Shown here: in pieces, positions 40,986-49,516 of the stretch | How the letters are laid out: each line of letters starts with the position of its first letter | Numbering within the stretch: the stretch's first letter is position 1 | Source of the DNA: Amycolatopsis sp. | GTDB lineage: Bacteria; Actinomycetota; Actinomycetes; Mycobacteriales; Pseudonocardiaceae | NCBI RefSeq assembly: GCF_025464955.1 | Contig: NZ_JAODNM010000030.1 | Span: 186,001-250,000 of the forward strand | Length of the DNA stretch: 64,000 nt | Reading direction: 5' to 3' | Notes under the pieces: model-generated | Databases searched by the model: none | What the model was told of the DNA's origin: nothing | Seen by the model: the letters and a program-made list of their open reading frames with translations, nothing else | Position numbers and translations under genes: made by a program

Positions 40986-42337
40986 CGGGCCAGCCGATGC
41001 GGGCCGTCCGCGAGCAGCCGCCACAACAGTTCCCAGGCCCGCATTCCCTCACGCAGCCGGGAGATCCGCAGGAATTCGTTGGGGGCATGCAGGTTCTCGT
41101 CGGCCGTGGAGAAGGAGAAGAACAACGTCTTGGCCCCCAGCACTTCCTCGAACAATGCGGTGGCCGGCAGCGTCCCGGCGATGACCGCCAGCAGGACCTC
41201 CTGCTCCGGGTACACCTCGGCCAGTGCGGCGGACGCGGCCCGGATCGCCGGATGGTCGGCCGGAATCGTGTACGCCGGAACAGCTCCCTCGTCGGGCCGG
41301 ACGGCGACGCGGACGCCGGTGAGCTTCCGTGCGAGTACGTGGTCGGTGATCGCGCTCAATACCCGTTCCGGGCGCTGGCCCGGGACGAGCCGGCACGACA
41401 CGTGCGCGGTCGCGATATGCGGAATGACTGTGTACTTGCCCCCGGCGGTGATCCCGTTGATCTCCAGCGTCGGCCGCTCCCACAGGCGCTCCAGCGTGCT
41501 ATAGCCTGCCTCGCCGAAGACCTCGTCGACGCCGAGACCGCCGCGGTAGCCCTCGTCGTCGAAGGGCACGGCGGCGATCTCGGCCCGCCGGGCCGCGCTG
41601 AGGTCGGGGATCCCGTCGTAGAACCCGTCGGCCGCGACCCGGCCGTCTGCCGAATGCAGTGACGCCAGGATCTCGCTCAGCGCGTGCAGCGGGTTGGCGA
41701 CCGTGCCGCCGAACCGCCCGGAATGCAGGTCGCCGTCCGCGCCGGTGACCTCGATGTTCATCGTCAGCAGGCCCTTGGAGGCGATCGACAGCGAAGGCTC
41801 GCTCGGTCGCCACATCGCCCCGTCAGCCGAGATCACGAGGTCGGCCGCCAGCTCCTCGGCGTGCTCACGGACATAGGCGGGTAGATGCGGGCTGCCGATT
41901 TCCTCCTCGCCCTCGAAGAGGAATTTGATGTTCAGCGGCAGCGCCTCCTCCTGGGCGAGAAAGGCCTGCGCCACCTTGAGCACGATGAACACCGGGCCCT
42001 TGTCGTCGGTGACGCCGCGCCCGCGCACCACATCGCCGTCGACGGTGAGCTCGAACGGCGGGGTCCGCCACTCGGTGAGAGCACCGGTCGGCTGCACGTC
42101 GTAGTGCCCGTAGACCAGGATCGTCGGCGAACCCGGCGCTCCGAGCCAGTCCGCCCGCACCACGGGGTGGCCGGTAGTGGGCTCAACCCTGGCCTCGGCA
42201 AAGGAAAGCTGTGCCGCGAGCCACTCGGCGGCGGCCTGCATCGTTTCCGGCGTCGCGTCGCGGCTCACGCTCGGGATCGCGACGTAGCCGGCGAGCTCGT
42301 CGAGGTATTCCGCGTCGGACGCATCAAAAGAGAGCAT
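40982..42337 (-). CDS. M20 family dipeptidase
   Basis: A 451-residue zinc peptidase of the M20 (CNDP/DapE-like) family. The first metal ligands are in LVYGHYDVQP (H, D), the bridging aspartate in RGVTDDKGPVFIVL, the general base in LFEGEEEIGSPHLP, then DLVISADG and a late histidine in FSFSTADENLHAPNEF. The lid domain contains VTGADGDLHSGRFGG. It would cleave a dipeptide or acylated amino acid in the cytoplasm. The ATG at 42337 is preferred over 42346; both lie inside the end of the SDR gene. Confidence 0.92.
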   Translation of the reverse strand: MLSFDASDAEYLDELAGYVAIPSVSRDATPETMQAAAEWLAAQLSFAEARVEPTTGHPVVRADWLGAPGSPTILVYGHYDVQPTGALTEWRTPPFELTVDGDVVRGRGVTDDKGPVFIVLKVAQAFLAQEEALPLNIKFLFEGEEEIGSPHLPAYVREHAEELAADLVISADGAMWRPSEPSLSIASKGLLTMNIEVTGADGDLHSGRFGGTVANPLHALSEILASLHSADGRVAADGFYDGIPDLSAARRAEIAAVPFDDEGYRGGLGVDEVFGEAGYSTLERLWERPTLEINGITAGGKYTVIPHIATAHVSCRLVPGQRPERVLSAITDHVLARKLTGVRVAVRPDEGAVPAYTIPADHPAIRAASAALAEVYPEQEVLLAVIAGTLPATALFEEVLGAKTLFFSFSTADENLHAPNEFLRISRLREGMRAWELLWRLLADGPHRLAR

Positions 42338-43028
42338 GACCACCATCAATCGAAATAGTCTGACCTGTGATCCAGGACGATTGTTCGGAGACGAAGAAGC
42401 GCACGCCGTGCGCGATGTCCTCCGGCGCGCCGAGGCGGCGCATCGCGATGTTGTCCACGAGCGCGGCCTGGCCCTGTTCGCCGTAGCCTTCCCACTGCTG
42501 CACGGTCGTGGGATTCGACAGCACGAAGCCCGGGGCGATGCAGTTGACCGTGATCCCGAACTGCCCGAGCTCATGTGCCATCTGCCGGGTGAAGCCGATC
42601 TGGCCGGCCTTCGCGCTGGCGTAGGCCTGGATTCCGGTCAGGCTGACGCTGCGGCCCGCACCGGAGGAGATGTTGACGATCCGGCCCCAGCCCTGCTTTT
42701 TCATGCCGGGTACGACCGCCCTGGTGCACAGGAAGGTACTGGTGAGGTTGGCGTCGACGATCGCGGACCACTGTGCGCCGGTGATGTCCTCGATCGGCCG
42801 GTACGACTGGCCGACCACCCCGCCGGCGTTGTTGACCAGGATATCGACCTCGCCGAGTCCGGTGAAGAAGTCCGTCACGGCGGCGGTGTCGGTGACGTCG
42901 ACGGTGTCCTTGTCGATGCCGTGCACCTCGATTCCCTCCGCGTCCAGTGCGGACACGATCGCCGCCCCGATCCCGTGTGCGGTGCCGGTCACGACCGCCA
43001 CCCGCGGCGTTGTCACTGTGCTCGCCAT
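42324..43028 (-). CDS. Short-chain dehydrogenase/reductase (SDR)
   Basis: A 234-residue complete classical SDR. Cofactor motif VAVVTGTAHGIGAAIV, D-V-T-D, LVNNAGGVVG (N-N-A-G), serine in RIVNISSGAG, and the catalytic pair in AYASAKAG (Y-x3-K), followed by ITVNCIAPGFVLSN. The ATG at 43028 overlaps the creatininase stop by 16 bases and has GGAGAAAGG directly upstream. It oxidises or reduces an alcohol/ketone, which in this operon is probably part of the imported compound. Confidence 0.93.
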   Translation of the reverse strand: MASTVTTPRVAVVTGTAHGIGAAIVSALDAEGIEVHGIDKDTVDVTDTAAVTDFFTGLGEVDILVNNAGGVVGQSYRPIEDITGAQWSAIVDANLTSTFLCTRAVVPGMKKQGWGRIVNISSGAGRSVSLTGIQAYASAKAGQIGFTRQMAHELGQFGITVNCIAPGFVLSNPTTVQQWEGYGEQGQAALVDNIAMRRLGAPEDIAHGVRFFVSEQSSWITGQTISIDGGHALF

Positions 43029-43726
43029 CCTTTCTCCAGCAGGTCGCGGACTTCCTCTACACCCGCGTCCCACACGACCTGCATGTCTTCGTCGCTGCGC
43101 TGGTAGGCGCCTCCCAGGCTCCCGTCCGGCGCGAGTTCCTTCATCTCCTCCGGGGTCAGGGTGTTCACCAGGTCCCTCGGCAGCACCGGCGCGCTGCCGG
43201 CGGGGATCTCGGCCCCAGCGACCCTGGTCCACGGGAAGTTCTCCAGCCACGATCCGTGGTACTGGTCGGCGTCGAACAAGCTCGCGGCCGCGGCCGTGCG
43301 CGGCGCGTTGTACCAGCTGTGGAACAGCACCTGCGCGGGTTCCTCGCGCGGCTGGCAGATCCATTCCCGGACGAAACCCGTCACCGGTGTGTTGCCGCCG
43401 TGGCCGTTGACCACCGCGATCCGCCGGAAACCCTGGCCGTACAGGCAGTCCAGCAGATCCCGCAGCACTTCCACATAGGTGCTCATCCGCAGGCTCATAC
43501 TGCCCGGGTATCGGGTGAAGTAGGGCGCCATGCCGAAGGGCACGACCGGGAGCACCGGGATACCCAGAGGTTCAGCCGCCTCCACCGAGACCCGCTCGGC
43601 CAGCAGCGCGTCGGTGCCGAGCGAGAGGTACCCGTGCTGCTCGGTGGAGCCCACCGGGAGCACGACTCGGTCGTCGTGTTCGAGATAGGACGCGACCGTC
43701 ATCCAGTTGCTGTCGAAGACCCGCAT
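43013..43726 (-). CDS. Creatininase family amidohydrolase
   Basis: A 237-residue protein of the creatinine amidohydrolase family. VVLPVGSTEQHGYLSLGTDALLAE (glutamate, histidine and aspartate metal ligands) opens the active site, followed by VVNGHGGNTPV and a late EIPAGSAPVLP. Relatives open cyclic amides or small formamides, e.g. creatininase, FAPy deformylase and mycofactocin peptidase MftE. The ATG at 43726 has GGGAGA upstream; an ATG 12 bases earlier lacks one. It is the first gene of an operon with the SDR, M20 and M19 enzymes, divergent from the Lrp gene. Confidence 0.88.
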   Translation of the reverse strand: MRVFDSNWMTVASYLEHDDRVVLPVGSTEQHGYLSLGTDALLAERVSVEAAEPLGIPVLPVVPFGMAPYFTRYPGSMSLRMSTYVEVLRDLLDCLYGQGFRRIAVVNGHGGNTPVTGFVREWICQPREEPAQVLFHSWYNAPRTAAAASLFDADQYHGSWLENFPWTRVAGAEIPAGSAPVLPRDLVNTLTPEEMKELAPDGSLGGAYQRSDEDMQVVWDAGVEEVRDLLEKGWRAQ

Positions 43727-43801
43727 CAGCTCTCCCATCCTGTTCGCGGGGCGGTGTTTCGCCGCCCGTGTGCGGTCGTGGCGTCAGGTAGCCTGTCCGC
43801 C

Positions 43802-44362
43802 ATGCCAGCTCGCCGCCGAAGCGCCGGTTCAGCCACCTCGTCCTCGCCGTTGGGCAGCCTGATGGACGTGGCGCCGGAACAGTCCACGCCCGTACCACTG
43901 GACGATGTGGACCGTCAGATCCTCGTGCTGGTGAGCCAGGATTCCCGGCGTTCCCAGCGGGCGCTCGCGCGTGAGCTCGGCATGTCCGCGCCGGCCGTCG
44001 GCGAGCGGGTGGCGCGGCTGGAACGCCTCGGCGTCATCCGCGGCTACGGCGTGCGCGTCGACTGGAGCGCGATCGGCTATCCGATGGCGGTGTACCTGAC
44101 CATCACCGCCGCGCAGGGTTTCCAGCAGAGCGCCATCGTCGAGCAGATCGCGGAGATCCCGGAGTTGGAGGCGCTCGACGTCGTCACCGGGGCGATCGAC
44201 ATGCTCGCACGGCTGCGCGTGCGCGATCACGCCCACCTTCGCCAGCTGCTCAAGCGCATCTGGGAGATCGACGGGGTGCTGCGCACCGAGACCTCGCTCA
44301 GCCTCATCGGCGTCGAACCGGGGAACGTGGTGGCGGAGTTGCTGTCCAAAGCAGACCAATGA
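43802..44362 (+). CDS. Lrp/AsnC family regulator
   Basis: A 186-residue regulator. A charged N-terminal stretch of about 35 residues precedes the HTH (LDDVDRQILVLVSQDSRRSQRALARELGMSAPAVGERVARLERLGVIRGYGVRVDW) and the RAM ligand domain (MAVYLTITAAQGFQQSAIVEQIAEIPELEALDVVTGAIDML). The ATG at 43802 has TAGCCT seven bases upstream and no ribosome site, so it is probably leaderless. It is divergent from the creatininase operon and convergent with the methylaspartate lyase gene; an amino acid released by these pathways is a natural effector. Confidence 0.92.
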   Translation: MPARRRSAGSATSSSPLGSLMDVAPEQSTPVPLDDVDRQILVLVSQDSRRSQRALARELGMSAPAVGERVARLERLGVIRGYGVRVDWSAIGYPMAVYLTITAAQGFQQSAIVEQIAEIPELEALDVVTGAIDMLARLRVRDHAHLRQLLKRIWEIDGVLRTETSLSLIGVEPGNVVAELLSKADQ

Positions 44363-44376
44363 CCTCGCCGGGCGGA

Positions 44377-45621
44377 TCACGGCCGGGCCGCCGTCGTGGC
44401 CCTCGCCGCGGCGATCGCGGCTACCCGTTCCATTTCGTTGCCCACGATCATGAGTCCTTCGTCCACGCCCATCCCCGGTTTCGCCAGGACCTGCGCTGCG
44501 CCACAGGCCATCGCGAGCTGGGCGGTGACCTGTGCCGAGCGCTCGGTCTCGTTGCAGGTTCCCCCGCAGTAAGCGAGCAGCCCCCGCTCGCGGACAAGCA
44601 GCATCGCCTCGACCGTGTTGGTGAGCCCGCCCAGGTCGGGAGTCTTGACGTGGATGACGTCCGCGGCGCCCGCACCGGTGAACAGCTCGATGTCCTCGAA
44701 CGTGTTGCACCATTCGTCGACGGCGATGCGCACGGGTGAGCCGATCCGCCGCAACGCCGCCCGCAGCCGCACGTAGGTGTCGATCTGGGCGTCCCGGTTG
44801 CCGGCGTCGATCGGGTGCTCGACGACCAGGTCGTGCGGCGCGGCGATTTCGCCCAGCCGGGCGAGATAGTCCGCCACCGCGGTCACGTCCCCGTCGAAGG
44901 CCAGCCCGATGGTGCCGTAGGTGTCGAAGTAAAGCCGGGGCAGGTAGGTGTCGTCGCCGCGCAGCTTCGCGATCCGGTCGACGACCCAGCGCACGTAGTC
45001 CTGCAACAGTTCGCCGCGGCGGCCCAGCAAGCCGTCGACCTGATTGATCAGGCCGTGCGGCAGCACGTCCACCCGCTTGAGGATCATCTTGTCGACGCCG
45101 TTGTAGCGGTCTTCCCCGCATTGGGCGAACACAGGCACCGGAGTCAGCTCCACACCGGTGGTGTACTCGTCGCGAACGACCTCGGCCATGGTGAGGCTAC
45201 GTGCGCGGGCGACGGCGTCGAGGACCGCCTGCGTTACCCCGTAACGAATCGCGGTGTGCAGGGGGCGCGCGTCGACAGCGCGTGCCAGTTCGCGGAAGGA
45301 ACTGAGCTCGGCGCCCTTGAGCAATGGCGTGAGCTCCCGTGTGATGTCCAGGCGCGCGGACTCCGCCTTGAACACCGGATCCCGCCCGCCGACGCCGCTG
45401 TACTGCACCTCCGCGCAGTCGCCGTGGGCGAAGGAGCCGTCTTCGAGCAGCAACAGCACCGACAGCGCCTCACCGGCCTGCCGGACCGCGGTGAAGCCTT
45501 CGGTGTGCGGGTCGCCGAGGTAGCCGAACCCGTCGTGGGCGGCGCCGGCTCTGATGGCCGCCTGGTCGTCGGTGAAGAACCCCGAGCGAACCGGCAGGGT
45601 GAGTACGTCGACGATTTTCAT
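44377..45621 (-). CDS. mal: Methylaspartate ammonia-lyase
   Basis: A 414-residue enolase-superfamily enzyme that eliminates ammonia from L-threo-3-methylaspartate to give mesaconate. The opening MKIVDVLTLPVRSGFFTDDQAAIRAGAAHDGF, HGDCAEVQYSGVGGRDP, TAIRYGVTQAVLDA, VFAQCGEDRYNGVDKMILK, and the C-terminal AYCGGTCNETERSA, LAKPGMGVDEG follow the family closely. Metal ligands D (LYFDTYG), E (LVVEHPID) and D (AVDEWCN) and the catalytic lysine (HVKTPDLGG) are present. It is the last gene of the operon with the Ntn hydrolase and the ABC transporter. No glutamate mutase is in the window, so the methylaspartate must come from elsewhere, perhaps from an imported peptide. Confidence 0.94.
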   Translation of the reverse strand: MKIVDVLTLPVRSGFFTDDQAAIRAGAAHDGFGYLGDPHTEGFTAVRQAGEALSVLLLLEDGSFAHGDCAEVQYSGVGGRDPVFKAESARLDITRELTPLLKGAELSSFRELARAVDARPLHTAIRYGVTQAVLDAVARARSLTMAEVVRDEYTTGVELTPVPVFAQCGEDRYNGVDKMILKRVDVLPHGLINQVDGLLGRRGELLQDYVRWVVDRIAKLRGDDTYLPRLYFDTYGTIGLAFDGDVTAVADYLARLGEIAAPHDLVVEHPIDAGNRDAQIDTYVRLRAALRRIGSPVRIAVDEWCNTFEDIELFTGAGAADVIHVKTPDLGGLTNTVEAMLLVRERGLLAYCGGTCNETERSAQVTAQLAMACGAAQVLAKPGMGVDEGLMIVGNEMERVAAIAAARATTAARP

Positions 45622-45673
45622 TCGGCCGGTCCTTGGCACAGCGCCGATGCCGCCACCGGTCGCGACGACGTCT

Positions 45674-46621
45674 TCATAGCACGCTCCGGGGGAGGAACTC
45701 GGGCTCGGTGGAGGAGTCCGTCATGACCACGTAGACCGAGCCGTCCTGGCCGGACGCCGCCCCGTGCCGCCCGTCCGGGGTGAGTGCGAGACACCGCAGT
45801 TCGGCGCGGAAGTCGTCCGGCAGGGTCGCCGCGTCCGCCAGCATCGCCAGGCAGGCTTCGGTGGGGTCGAGCCCGCGCGCGAGCTCGGTGACGATCGCGC
45901 GGGCGCCGACCGAACGCATGCTCAGCTCGCCGCGACCGGTGCAGGCCGATCCGCCGTACCGCACGTCGGCGTAGTTGCCCGCGCCCGGTAGCGCGGAATC
46001 GCCGACCCGGCCCGGATACTTCCACGGATAGCCGCTGGTGGACACGCCAACGACCAGTTCACCCGAGCTGTCCAGCGCCAGCACGTTGATGGTGCCCCAC
46101 GGCCCGTCGTGCGGCGCGAAGTGGTTGACCAGTTCGAGTGCGCTCTGCCGGTACCGTGCGTCGCCCTGCTGGGCCGCGGTCTGCTCCCCTTCGACGGACT
46201 CGCCCGAAGTCTGCAGCGCCGTGTGGAACAGCTTCTTCGCCGCGTCGGTCAGCAGCTCCGCCCGTTCGAACCCGTTCTCTTCGGCGAACAGCTCCGCGCC
46301 CGGACCGACGAGCAGGCTGTGCTGTGGCAGGCGTTCCAGCACGGCCCGCGCGATCGAAATCGGGTTCGGGAAGCCCCGCACCGCACCGACCGCGCCGAAG
46401 GCCCTCGTCGAACCGATCATCACCGATGCGTCGAGCTCCACCACGCCCTGCGCGTTCGGCAGGCCGCCGGTACCGACATAGTGATCGTCCACATTGTCCT
46501 CACAGCACCGCAGCGCGGTTTCGACCGCGTCCAGCGCGGAGCCGCCGCGGGCGAGGATCGCCATCGCGGCCGGCAGCCCGGCCTCGCTGCGCTCGCTCCC
46601 GATGACGATGGGCCGGCTCAT
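45674..46621 (-). CDS. N4-asparaginase / isoaspartyl peptidase-like Ntn hydrolase
   Basis: A 315-residue precursor of the type-2 asparaginase family (isoaspartyl peptidase, aspartylglucosaminidase). The N-terminal half has LARGGSALDAVETALRCCEDNVDDHYVGTGGLPNAQGVVELDASVMIG. The autocatalytic nucleophile is the threonine in HDGPWGTINVLALD (about residue 172), and the beta chain carries VSTSGYPWKYPGRVGDSALPGAGNYAD. It would cleave a beta-aspartyl amide bond. Its ATG overlaps the ABC ATPase stop as ATGA. Together with methylaspartate lyase downstream it suggests degradation of beta-linked aspartyl or methylaspartyl units. Confidence 0.9.
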   Translation of the reverse strand: MSRPIVIGSERSEAGLPAAMAILARGGSALDAVETALRCCEDNVDDHYVGTGGLPNAQGVVELDASVMIGSTRAFGAVGAVRGFPNPISIARAVLERLPQHSLLVGPGAELFAEENGFERAELLTDAAKKLFHTALQTSGESVEGEQTAAQQGDARYRQSALELVNHFAPHDGPWGTINVLALDSSGELVVGVSTSGYPWKYPGRVGDSALPGAGNYADVRYGGSACTGRGELSMRSVGARAIVTELARGLDPTEACLAMLADAATLPDDFRAELRCLALTPDGRHGAASGQDGSVYVVMTDSSTEPEFLPRSVL

Positions 46622-47655
46622 GCGATCACCCCGGTGGTGCGGGCGGTGACGTGGACACACGCCGCGCTCCGGCCTGCCGCACGCGGGTCGTCCAGCAGAC
46701 TCGGCTCGTCGACGCATCCCGCCACGATCGCCGGGCATCGGTCGAGATACCGGCACGGGCTGGTGCCGGCGGACTTCGCGGACATCGAAACCTCTTCTCG
46801 TGTAATGACTCCCGGGTCCCCAGGCGGGTCCCCGGTGTCCGCCGTCTCGCTCGTCGCGTCGAGCCGGGGGACCGAACTGAGGAGCAGTTTGGTGTAGGGA
46901 TGAACGGGGTCGTCGAAGACCGTGTCGGTCGCCCCGGTTTCGACGATCCGGCCGCGGTACATCACCGCCGTCCGGTCGCTGATCTGGCGGACCACCGCCA
47001 TGTTGTGCGATACGAAGATCACCGACAGCTCCAGGGTCCGCTGGAGATCGGAGAGCAGGTTGATGATGTTGGCCTGTACCGAGACGTCGAGCGCCGACAC
47101 CGGTTCGTCCGCGATCAGCACCTCGGGTTCCAGGGCGAGCGCGCGGGCGATCCCGACGCGCTGCCGCTGCCCGCCCGAGAACTGGCGCGGTCGCTGTTCC
47201 AGCGCCCGCTGGGGCAGCCCCACCAGGTGCATCAGCTCTCGACAGCGCGCGGCGACTTGGTCGCGGGGCACGAGGTTGTGGTACCGCAGCAGTTCGGCGA
47301 GCATCTGGCCGACCGTCATCCGCGGGTTCAGCGAGCTGTAGGGATCCTGGAACACCATCTGCAGCGCGCGTTGCTGGGCCCTGGTGCGCCGCGCGGGTAG
47401 CGCCGTGCCCTGGTACCGGACGACCCCGGCGGTCAGCGGATGGAGACCGACCAGACTTCGCGCCAAAGTTGACTTCCCGCAGCCGGACTCGCCCACCAGG
47501 CCGAGTGTTTCTCCCCGGTGCAGCACCAGATCCACCCCGTCGACGGCCTTGTTGGCCGTGGGCTTCCGGCCGAAGAGCCGGTCGGTGACCGAGACCGGGG
47601 AGGTGAAATGTCGGGACAGGCCTTCGACCGAGAGGATCTCGCTTCCGGTAGTCAC
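46618..47655 (-). CDS. Oligopeptide-type ABC transporter ATP-binding protein (OppF/DppF-like)
   Basis: A 345-residue ATPase. Walker A is GESGCGKSTLARSL, Q-loop VFQDPYSSLNPRMTVG, signature FSGGQRQRVGIARAL, Walker B VLIADEPVSALDVSVQ and switch histidine in VIFVSHNMAVV. The C-terminal oligopeptide-transport extension contains cysteines (SPCRYLDRCPAIVAGC), which in the family can bind an iron-sulfur cluster. GTG start at 47655, overlapping the OppD-like stop as GTGA. It is the fifth gene of the transporter operon. Confidence 0.93.
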   Translation of the reverse strand: MTTGSEILSVEGLSRHFTSPVSVTDRLFGRKPTANKAVDGVDLVLHRGETLGLVGESGCGKSTLARSLVGLHPLTAGVVRYQGTALPARRTRAQQRALQMVFQDPYSSLNPRMTVGQMLAELLRYHNLVPRDQVAARCRELMHLVGLPQRALEQRPRQFSGGQRQRVGIARALALEPEVLIADEPVSALDVSVQANIINLLSDLQRTLELSVIFVSHNMAVVRQISDRTAVMYRGRIVETGATDTVFDDPVHPYTKLLLSSVPRLDATSETADTGDPPGDPGVITREEVSMSAKSAGTSPCRYLDRCPAIVAGCVDEPSLLDDPRAAGRSAACVHVTARTTGVIA

Positions 47656-48665
47656 CACTGGGCCGCTCCTTCCCCGGTGATCAGCATCGGCCAGGTTCGC
47701 GCGGTTTCGGTCCGCAGGCAGGCGCTGTGGCCGCTCGCGGTCGGCACGGGTTCGGGCTCCGCCGTACGGCACTCGTCCGCCACGAAGGGGCAGCGCGGCG
47801 CGAACGAGCAACCGAGCACGGTTTCACTGAGGTCGGGCGGCTGCCCAGGGATGGCGAGCAGCCGCGCGGCCCGGTGGTCCGGATCGGGTACCGAACGCAG
47901 CAGGGAGAACGTGTATGGGTGTTCGGGGGCGGTGATCAGGTCGGGCAGCCTGCCCGACTCCGCAATCTTGCCCGCGTACATGACATAGAGCCGGGAACAG
48001 GTCTGGCTCACGACCGCGAGATCGTGGCTCACGAGCAGAAGCCCGACGTGCTCGTCGCGGCGGAGTTGCCGGAGCAGGGCGAGCACCTGGGCCTGGATGG
48101 TCACGTCGAGCGCGGTGGTCGGCTCGTCGGCGAGGATCAGCCGTGGCTTGGTGGACAACGCGATCGCGATGCAGATCCGTTGGCGCATCCCGCCGGACAG
48201 CTCGTGCGGGTACAGCTCGTAGCGGCGCTCCGGGTCGGCAATGCCCACCTCGCGCATCAGGTCGACAGCGATGGACTTGGCTTCGCCACGCGACTTGCCG
48301 AGCCTGCGCAGCGGGGTCTCCGCGATCTGGTCACCCACCCGGTGCACGGGGTTGAGCGCGGTCAGGGAGTCCTGGAAGATCATGGCCATCGTGTCGGTCA
48401 GCTTGCGGCGCAACCGTTTCGCGGGCAACCCCGTGACGTCCTCGCCGTCGATCAGCACCGTGCCCGACGTGATCTTCGCCGGCCGCGGCAGCAGGCCCAG
48501 CAGGGCACGCAACGTCAGGCTCTTGCCGGAGCCCGACTCGCCGACCAGGCCGACGGACTCTCCGGCGTCCACGGCCAGCGAAACACCGCGCACGGCGTGC
48601 AACCGGCCGTGCGGCAACGGAATCTCCACGTGCAGGTCCCGGACTTCGAGCACCGGCGCGGTCAT
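47652..48665 (-). CDS. Oligopeptide-type ABC transporter ATP-binding protein (OppD/DppD-like)
   Basis: A 337-residue ATPase. Walker [16 protein letters not shown]-loop IFQDSLTALNPVHRVG, signature [15 protein letters not shown], Walker [17 protein letters not shown], switch LLLVSHDLAVV, and C-terminal GCSFAPRCPFVADEC of the dipeptide/oligopeptide group. The ATG overlaps the permease stop as ATGA. With the next ATPase it forms the heterodimeric motor of the importer. Confidence 0.93.
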   Translation of the reverse strand: MTAPVLEVRDLHVEIPLPHGRLHAVRGVSLAVDAGESVGLVGESGSGKSLTLRALLGLLPRPAKITSGTVLIDGEDVTGLPAKRLRRKLTDTMAMIFQDSLTALNPVHRVGDQIAETPLRRLGKSRGEAKSIAVDLMREVGIADPERRYELYPHELSGGMRQRICIAIALSTKPRLILADEPTTALDVTIQAQVLALLRQLRRDEHVGLLLVSHDLAVVSQTCSRLYVMYAGKIAESGRLPDLITAPEHPYTFSLLRSVPDPDHRAARLLAIPGQPPDLSETVLGCSFAPRCPFVADECRTAEPEPVPTASGHSACLRTETARTWPMLITGEGAAQW

Positions 48666-49516
48666 CGGTTCGCCTTGTCGACGATGCCGTCGGCGATCAG
48701 CGCCAGCGCGAGCCCCGTGAGTACCACCGCGAGTCCCGGAATCGTGGACATGTACCACTTCGTGAGGATGAACTGTTGTCCTTCCTGGATCATCGTGCCC
48801 CAATCCGGGTTGGGTGGTGGCACGCCGAGGCCGAGAAAGCCGAGAGTCACGATCGCCAGCAGGGTGAGCACGATGTCGCTCATGGAGAACACGAACGGCT
48901 GCAGGATCACGTTCGGCAGCAGGTGCCGGATCAGGATCCGCCAGGTCGGCAGGCCGCTGGCCCTGGCCGCCAGCGCGTACTCCTGTTCCTTGGCGACCAG
49001 CACCTGAGCGCGCACGATGCGGCAGTAGGCGACCCAGCCCACGAGCGTGATGGCGGTGTAGATGCTGGAGGTCCCCGGTCCCATCGCGAACACGAGCGCG
49101 ATGACCAGTACCAGGAACGGGAATGCGATCACCATGTCCACGATGCGCCCGATGACGGTGTCGAGCCAGCCGCCGAACCAGCCGGCGACCAAGCCGATCA
49201 GGCTGCCGAGGATGAATGGCGAGACGACCGCCAGCACACCGATACGGAGGTCGACCCGGGCCCCGTAGAGCAACCGGGACAGCACGTCGCGGCCGAGCGA
49301 GTCGGTGCCGAACAGGTGACCCGGCGAGCCGGGCGGGAGGAACGCGCCGGCGAGGTTCTGGGCGGTGGGGTCGTACTTCGTGAGCAGCGGCGCGCACAGG
49401 GCGCACAGCACGATGAGGCCGAACAGGACCAGGCCCGAGACGAGCGGCGCGTTCCACCGGTCGCGTCGCCGGCGGGCGGCCACCGGCGCGGCGGGTTCGA
49501 GGATCGTAGGGGTCAT
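48662..49516 (-). CDS. Oligopeptide-type ABC transporter permease (DppC-like)
   Basis: A 284-residue permease with six helices: an N-terminal helix (LVSGLVLFGLIVLCALCAPLL), the periplasmic GTDSLGRDVLSRLLYGARVDLRIG segment typical of DppC proteins, and the EAA loop AARASGLPTWRILIRHLLPNV. The ATG at 49516 overlaps the DppB-like stop as ATGA. Confidence 0.93.
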   Translation of the reverse strand: MTPTILEPAAPVAARRRRDRWNAPLVSGLVLFGLIVLCALCAPLLTKYDPTAQNLAGAFLPPGSPGHLFGTDSLGRDVLSRLLYGARVDLRIGVLAVVSPFILGSLIGLVAGWFGGWLDTVIGRIVDMVIAFPFLVLVIALVFAMGPGTSSIYTAITLVGWVAYCRIVRAQVLVAKEQEYALAARASGLPTWRILIRHLLPNVILQPFVFSMSDIVLTLLAIVTLGFLGLGVPPPNPDWGTMIQEGQQFILTKWYMSTIPGLAVVLTGLALALIADGIVDKANR

